In this document: in pieces, positions 61,536-64,000 of the stretch
Layout: every line of letters starts with the position of its first letter
How positions within the stretch are numbered: position 1 is the first letter of the stretch
Source: Sphingomonadales bacterium
GTDB taxonomy: Bacteria; Pseudomonadota; Alphaproteobacteria; Sphingomonadales; Govanellaceae
Reading direction: 5' to 3'
NCBI GenBank assembly: GCA_019455285.1
Contig: JACFMS010000001.1
Coordinates: forward strand, 1-64,000
Length of the DNA: 64,000 bases
Program-made: the position numbers and the translations under genes
Notes under the pieces: model-generated
What the model saw: only the letters and a program-made list of their open reading frames with translations
Told to the model about the DNA's origin: nothing
Database searches by the model: none

Positions 61536-62534
61536 TCATGGCTCGATAACCACATTGCCCATGACTTTCCGGCTTTCCAGCAAATCGTGACCCTTGGCCA
61601 AATCAGACAGCGGTAGTTTGGCGTATATTTGCGGTGCAATCTTGCCTGCTTCGAGCAGCTTTAAAAGTTCCCGCAGCGATTGCCTGATGCGTTCTGGTTC
61701 GTGTTCCATAACGGTCCATAGACTGAACATGCTAATAGAGAGGCTTTTGGCCATTACCTCGAACAAAAGAGTCTGAACAGCATCAGGCTTTGGAAGACCT
61801 TGTATCAGTCCGTATATAACCGCCTTACCGTGAGGCACGAGCATACGCACGTCGTCGTTGATCGTATCGCCGGCAACTGGATTGAAAACCAAGTCCACCC
61901 CGGCTCCCCCCGTCAAATCCAAAACCCGTTGCGATACCTGTTCGTGCCCATACTCGATCACATGATCAGCGCCCTGGGCACGGGCGAAAGCGCATTTTTC
62001 GGCGCTTCCGGCCATGGCGATAACCTTCAGGCCGACATGTTTGGCCAGTTGCACCAGCGCTGTCCCCACGCCCCCCGCCGCCGCCCAAACAACTGCGGTC
62101 TGCCCCGCCCTGGCGGTGACTGCCGTGTGCAGCAGGTGATAAGCCGTGAGGTAAAAATTCGGTATCAATGTCGCGACGTCAAAATCGACAGAGTCCGGCA
62201 TCTCAACAGCCGACCCTTCCGAGCAAACAAGGTATTCCGCATTGGTATGTGCGGCGTTGGCGACGACGCGACGACCGAGCCAGTTATTAGAAACACCGTT
62301 GCCCACGCCTTCGACAATACCACTGGCTTGAAAACCAAGAACCGCAGGCAACGAGTAGGAATGACTGTCTGGCCCACCTCTGTAGGCGCCTATTCGGATA
62401 AGCGTGTCACCGAATCCCACAGCCGTAGCCTTCACCCTGACCAGCAACTCACCGCTCTTCGGTTCCGGTTTATCAACTTCACAATATTCCAGTACGTCAC
62501 TAGCGCCGAACCGGGTCGCTACCACTGCTTTCAT
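61536..62534 (-). CDS. MDR-family NADPH:quinone-oxidoreductase-like enzyme
   Basis: A 332-residue zinc-free medium-chain reductase, MKAVVATRFGASDVLEYCEVDKPEPKSGELLVRVKATAVGFGDTLIRIGAY. The cofactor motif is AAAGGVGTALVQLAKHVGL, and the end KGHDLLESRKVMGNVVIEP is nearly the same as in the enzyme at 16033-17022, so the two are paralogues. It reduces a quinone or a conjugated double bond. It lies 15 bases before the first M24-like gene and 115 bases after the second, in the same leftward unit. Confidence 0.9.
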   Translation of the reverse strand: MKAVVATRFGASDVLEYCEVDKPEPKSGELLVRVKATAVGFGDTLIRIGAYRGGPDSHSYSLPAVLGFQASGIVEGVGNGVSNNWLGRRVVANAAHTNAEYLVCSEGSAVEMPDSVDFDVATLIPNFYLTAYHLLHTAVTARAGQTAVVWAAAGGVGTALVQLAKHVGLKVIAMAGSAEKCAFARAQGADHVIEYGHEQVSQRVLDLTGGAGVDLVFNPVAGDTINDDVRMLVPHGKAVIYGLIQGLPKPDAVQTLLFEVMAKSLSISMFSLWTVMEHEPERIRQSLRELLKLLEAGKIAPQIYAKLPLSDLAKGHDLLESRKVMGNVVIEP

Positions 62535-62649
62535 CGGACGTCTCCTGCCCTTTGCACATTATTCTATTTCTGATCCGCAGACCTTTACAATGAAGAGCGG
62601 CCAAGGCTATACGCTATCTTCCAGTCTTGCCGCTTGCCGTCATATCGAT

Positions 62650-63852
62650 TCATGCTTTCGGGTCCAGTTCAAAGCGTGTTGTCGTCATTACCTCGCAACC
62701 GGACGAGGTAATGATAATATTATCTTCCAGGCCCAGCCATCCTCGGCCGGGAACCATCACCGACGGCTCCAGCGCGATACACATATTGGCCTCCAGCACC
62801 ATCTCTTCGACCGCCCCACGGCTACCTATCATTGGGTTTTCGTGAATGCCAGCGCCCAACCCATGGCCGCCATAGGACCCAAGATCGTATTTTCCTGCCG
62901 AATGTTCATCTAGCGCCCGCGACATGATTTGATGGAGTTCTATGTTAGTCACTCCTGGGCGGGCGGCAGAAATGCCCGCCGCCAATGCATGGTGGACAGC
63001 CGCGTAGGCTTGTTGCACTTGATCGTCCGGGCTGCCGACGTAAACCGTTCTGCCGAAACATGAGTGATAGCCGTGAGAGCAACACCCAATATCAATCCTA
63101 ACCAATTCGCCGTTACGTATGAGTCTGGAAGATGGACTGTTATACGGCATAAGCGCATTCAAACCTGAGAACACCTGGGGCGTGAAGGCGCTGTATTCGG
63201 CCCCATGGACCCGAAACGAATGTTCGGCAGCCGCGGCAATATCCAGTTCGCTGGCGCCTGGGCGGACCGCCTTAAAGGCGTCTTCCATCGCGATATCCGC
63301 CAGCAGGCAGGCGTTTCGCAACGCCTTTAGCTCTTCTTCATTCTTGATCAGCCGCGCCTGGCGCAATATCTCGCCGCCATCTACTATCTGGGCTGTCTGC
63401 AACCTATTTTGTATTGCTTCTTTAAGGGCGAATGGCGTCATCGGGTCGACAGCGATCCGGCTTTTGGAAAGGCCAAGCTGCGACAGCTTGTTGGCAATGA
63501 TCTGCGGCCACTTGTCCACCATCATCGGCTGCAAACCTTCGCCTGTGCCTTCCATTGGAAGTTCTTCGATATCTTCCATCCATGGGGCGCGCTGACTCAT
63601 CGGACTGCCAAATCCTTGCAAAGGGAATAATGTCGGAAAGGGCTTGTCAAGGCAAACTAGAGCGGCATTTACCATCGATGAAAAAATAGAATGAAGCATG
63701 GGCAGGGCGGTCGCATAGCGCCAGTTGTCCGGCGCAATAACGAACAACGCATCCACACCTCTCGCGCGCATCAGTTCATGCAAACGACCGTTGTTGAGTT
63801 CTGCGAGCTTCCTGTCGTCAATCGGGTTTTCCGCGAAATCCGTTATCCTCAT
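62650..63852 (-). CDS. M24-family (Xaa-Pro dipeptidase-like) enzyme with one altered metal ligand
   Basis: A 400-residue pita-bread-fold enzyme. Start at 63852 (MRITDFAENPIDDRKLAELNNGRLHELMRARGVDALFV) has GGAGTT upstream; 63903 would add 17 residues. The first Asp is kept (VRIDIGC), but the second, expected in GYHSD-xGRT, is Cys (GYHSCFGRTVYVG). The His (GGHGLGAGIHE) and both Glu residues (LEPSVM, LEDNIII) are kept. Activity as a metallopeptidase is therefore uncertain; lyases of this fold, such as DMSP lyase DddP, also have unusual sites. First gene of the leftward unit ending with the MFS carrier. Confidence 0.87.
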   Translation of the reverse strand: MRITDFAENPIDDRKLAELNNGRLHELMRARGVDALFVIAPDNWRYATALPMLHSIFSSMVNAALVCLDKPFPTLFPLQGFGSPMSQRAPWMEDIEELPMEGTGEGLQPMMVDKWPQIIANKLSQLGLSKSRIAVDPMTPFALKEAIQNRLQTAQIVDGGEILRQARLIKNEEELKALRNACLLADIAMEDAFKAVRPGASELDIAAAAEHSFRVHGAEYSAFTPQVFSGLNALMPYNSPSSRLIRNGELVRIDIGCCSHGYHSCFGRTVYVGSPDDQVQQAYAAVHHALAAGISAARPGVTNIELHQIMSRALDEHSAGKYDLGSYGGHGLGAGIHENPMIGSRGAVEEMVLEANMCIALEPSVMVPGRGWLGLEDNIIITSSGCEVMTTTRFELDPKA

Positions 63853-63875
63853 ACATAACTCCATTAGTGCTGGAT

Positions 63876-63888
63876 AGAGTATTACTCT
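63876..63888. promoter_or_regulatory. Perfect short palindrome AGAGTA-T-TACTCT before the M24 gene
   Basis: Six-base perfect arms around one central base, 23 bases upstream of the 63852 start and overlapping where the promoter should be. It could be an operator for the four-gene unit. The rest of the window to 64000 is AT-rich, with no gene seen. Confidence 0.35.
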
Positions 63889-64000
63889 CGGCGATGTCAT
63901 CAAGCCGGTAGTCAGTCCCGTAAAATCAATTCAATCGTAATTAAAGGATCGAGATTTATCAATTACCCAATTCATGAGCGAAATATGGGTTTTTCCACGC

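Noticed and set aside
62558-62567. A fifth copy of the shared 25-bp box (ATTATTCTAT upstream of the 62534 gene)
   Set aside because: Only ten bases match; the CCGGTA end and the left end are missing, so it may be chance.
1-64000. CRISPR array
   Set aside because: No series of regularly spaced repeats was seen on reading the whole window; repeats found are single tandem or paired sites.

Overview
The window looks like a chromosomal catabolic region of a GC-rich (by eye about 60%) Gram-negative bacterium, most likely an alphaproteobacterium. The reasons are four TonB-dependent receptors with the N-terminal plug motif EIVVTAQK or close variants, many CoA-dependent degradation genes, Tat- and Sec-exported enzymes, and a tRNA-Phe fragment of ordinary proteobacterial type. 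I ran no database search, so the host and substrates are inferred.

Layout. (1) 1-11.3 kb: an uptake and amide-hydrolysis module (TonB receptor, lipoprotein amidohydrolase, amidase) next to a MalT-like LuxR activator, which is divergent from a secreted cyclase-family hydrolase, a PLP aminotransferase and an RraA/HMG-aldolase-like protein. (2) 11.3-38 kb: the core. One leftward operon encodes an MDR oxidoreductase, acyl-CoA ligase, two different acyl-CoA dehydrogenases in tandem and an SDR. A rightward operon encodes a four-gene molybdenum enzyme (Tat-exported Mo-bisMGD catalytic subunit, four-cluster Fe-S subunit, haem-b subunit, TorD-type chaperone) of the ethylbenzene dehydrogenase / steroid C25 dehydrogenase type. 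A second leftward operon holds a Zn alcohol dehydrogenase, an FAD-linked oxidase, a SnoaL-like protein, a thiolase-fold protein without the usual nucleophilic cysteine, and a DUF35 partner. Further on are an SDR, a TetR regulator, a SnoaL/beta-propeller fusion, a TonB receptor and a 2-oxoacid/acetoin dehydrogenase E1alpha-E1beta-E2-like set. Four promoters in this core share a previously unremarked box of about 25 bp, suggesting one regulon. (3) 38-55 kb: a CoA ligase broken by a frameshift, then an operon for a Tat-exported flavin amine oxidase, a cytochrome c, a cupin and a TonB receptor, with two perfect palindromes upstream. Next come a complete IS1380-family element, a benzoate-CoA-ligase-like gene, a LysR remnant, two TetR genes, a TonB receptor and a deaminase-type amidohydrolase. 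(4) 55.4-64 kb: the 3' half of a tRNA-Phe gene (an integration scar), then broken restriction and transposase genes, and a leftward operon of lower GC (by eye) with an MFS carrier, two M24-fold enzymes with degenerate metal sites and an MDR oxidoreductase. This is probably one end of an integrated island that continues past the window.

The most interesting proposal is in the core. An O2-independent, water-using molybdenum hydroxylase is linked to heteromeric acyl-CoA dehydrogenases and a thiolase-fold/DUF35 pair. This combination resembles steroid or isoprenoid side-chain catabolism, with its own TonB receptor and operator box. The substrate cannot be read from the sequence.
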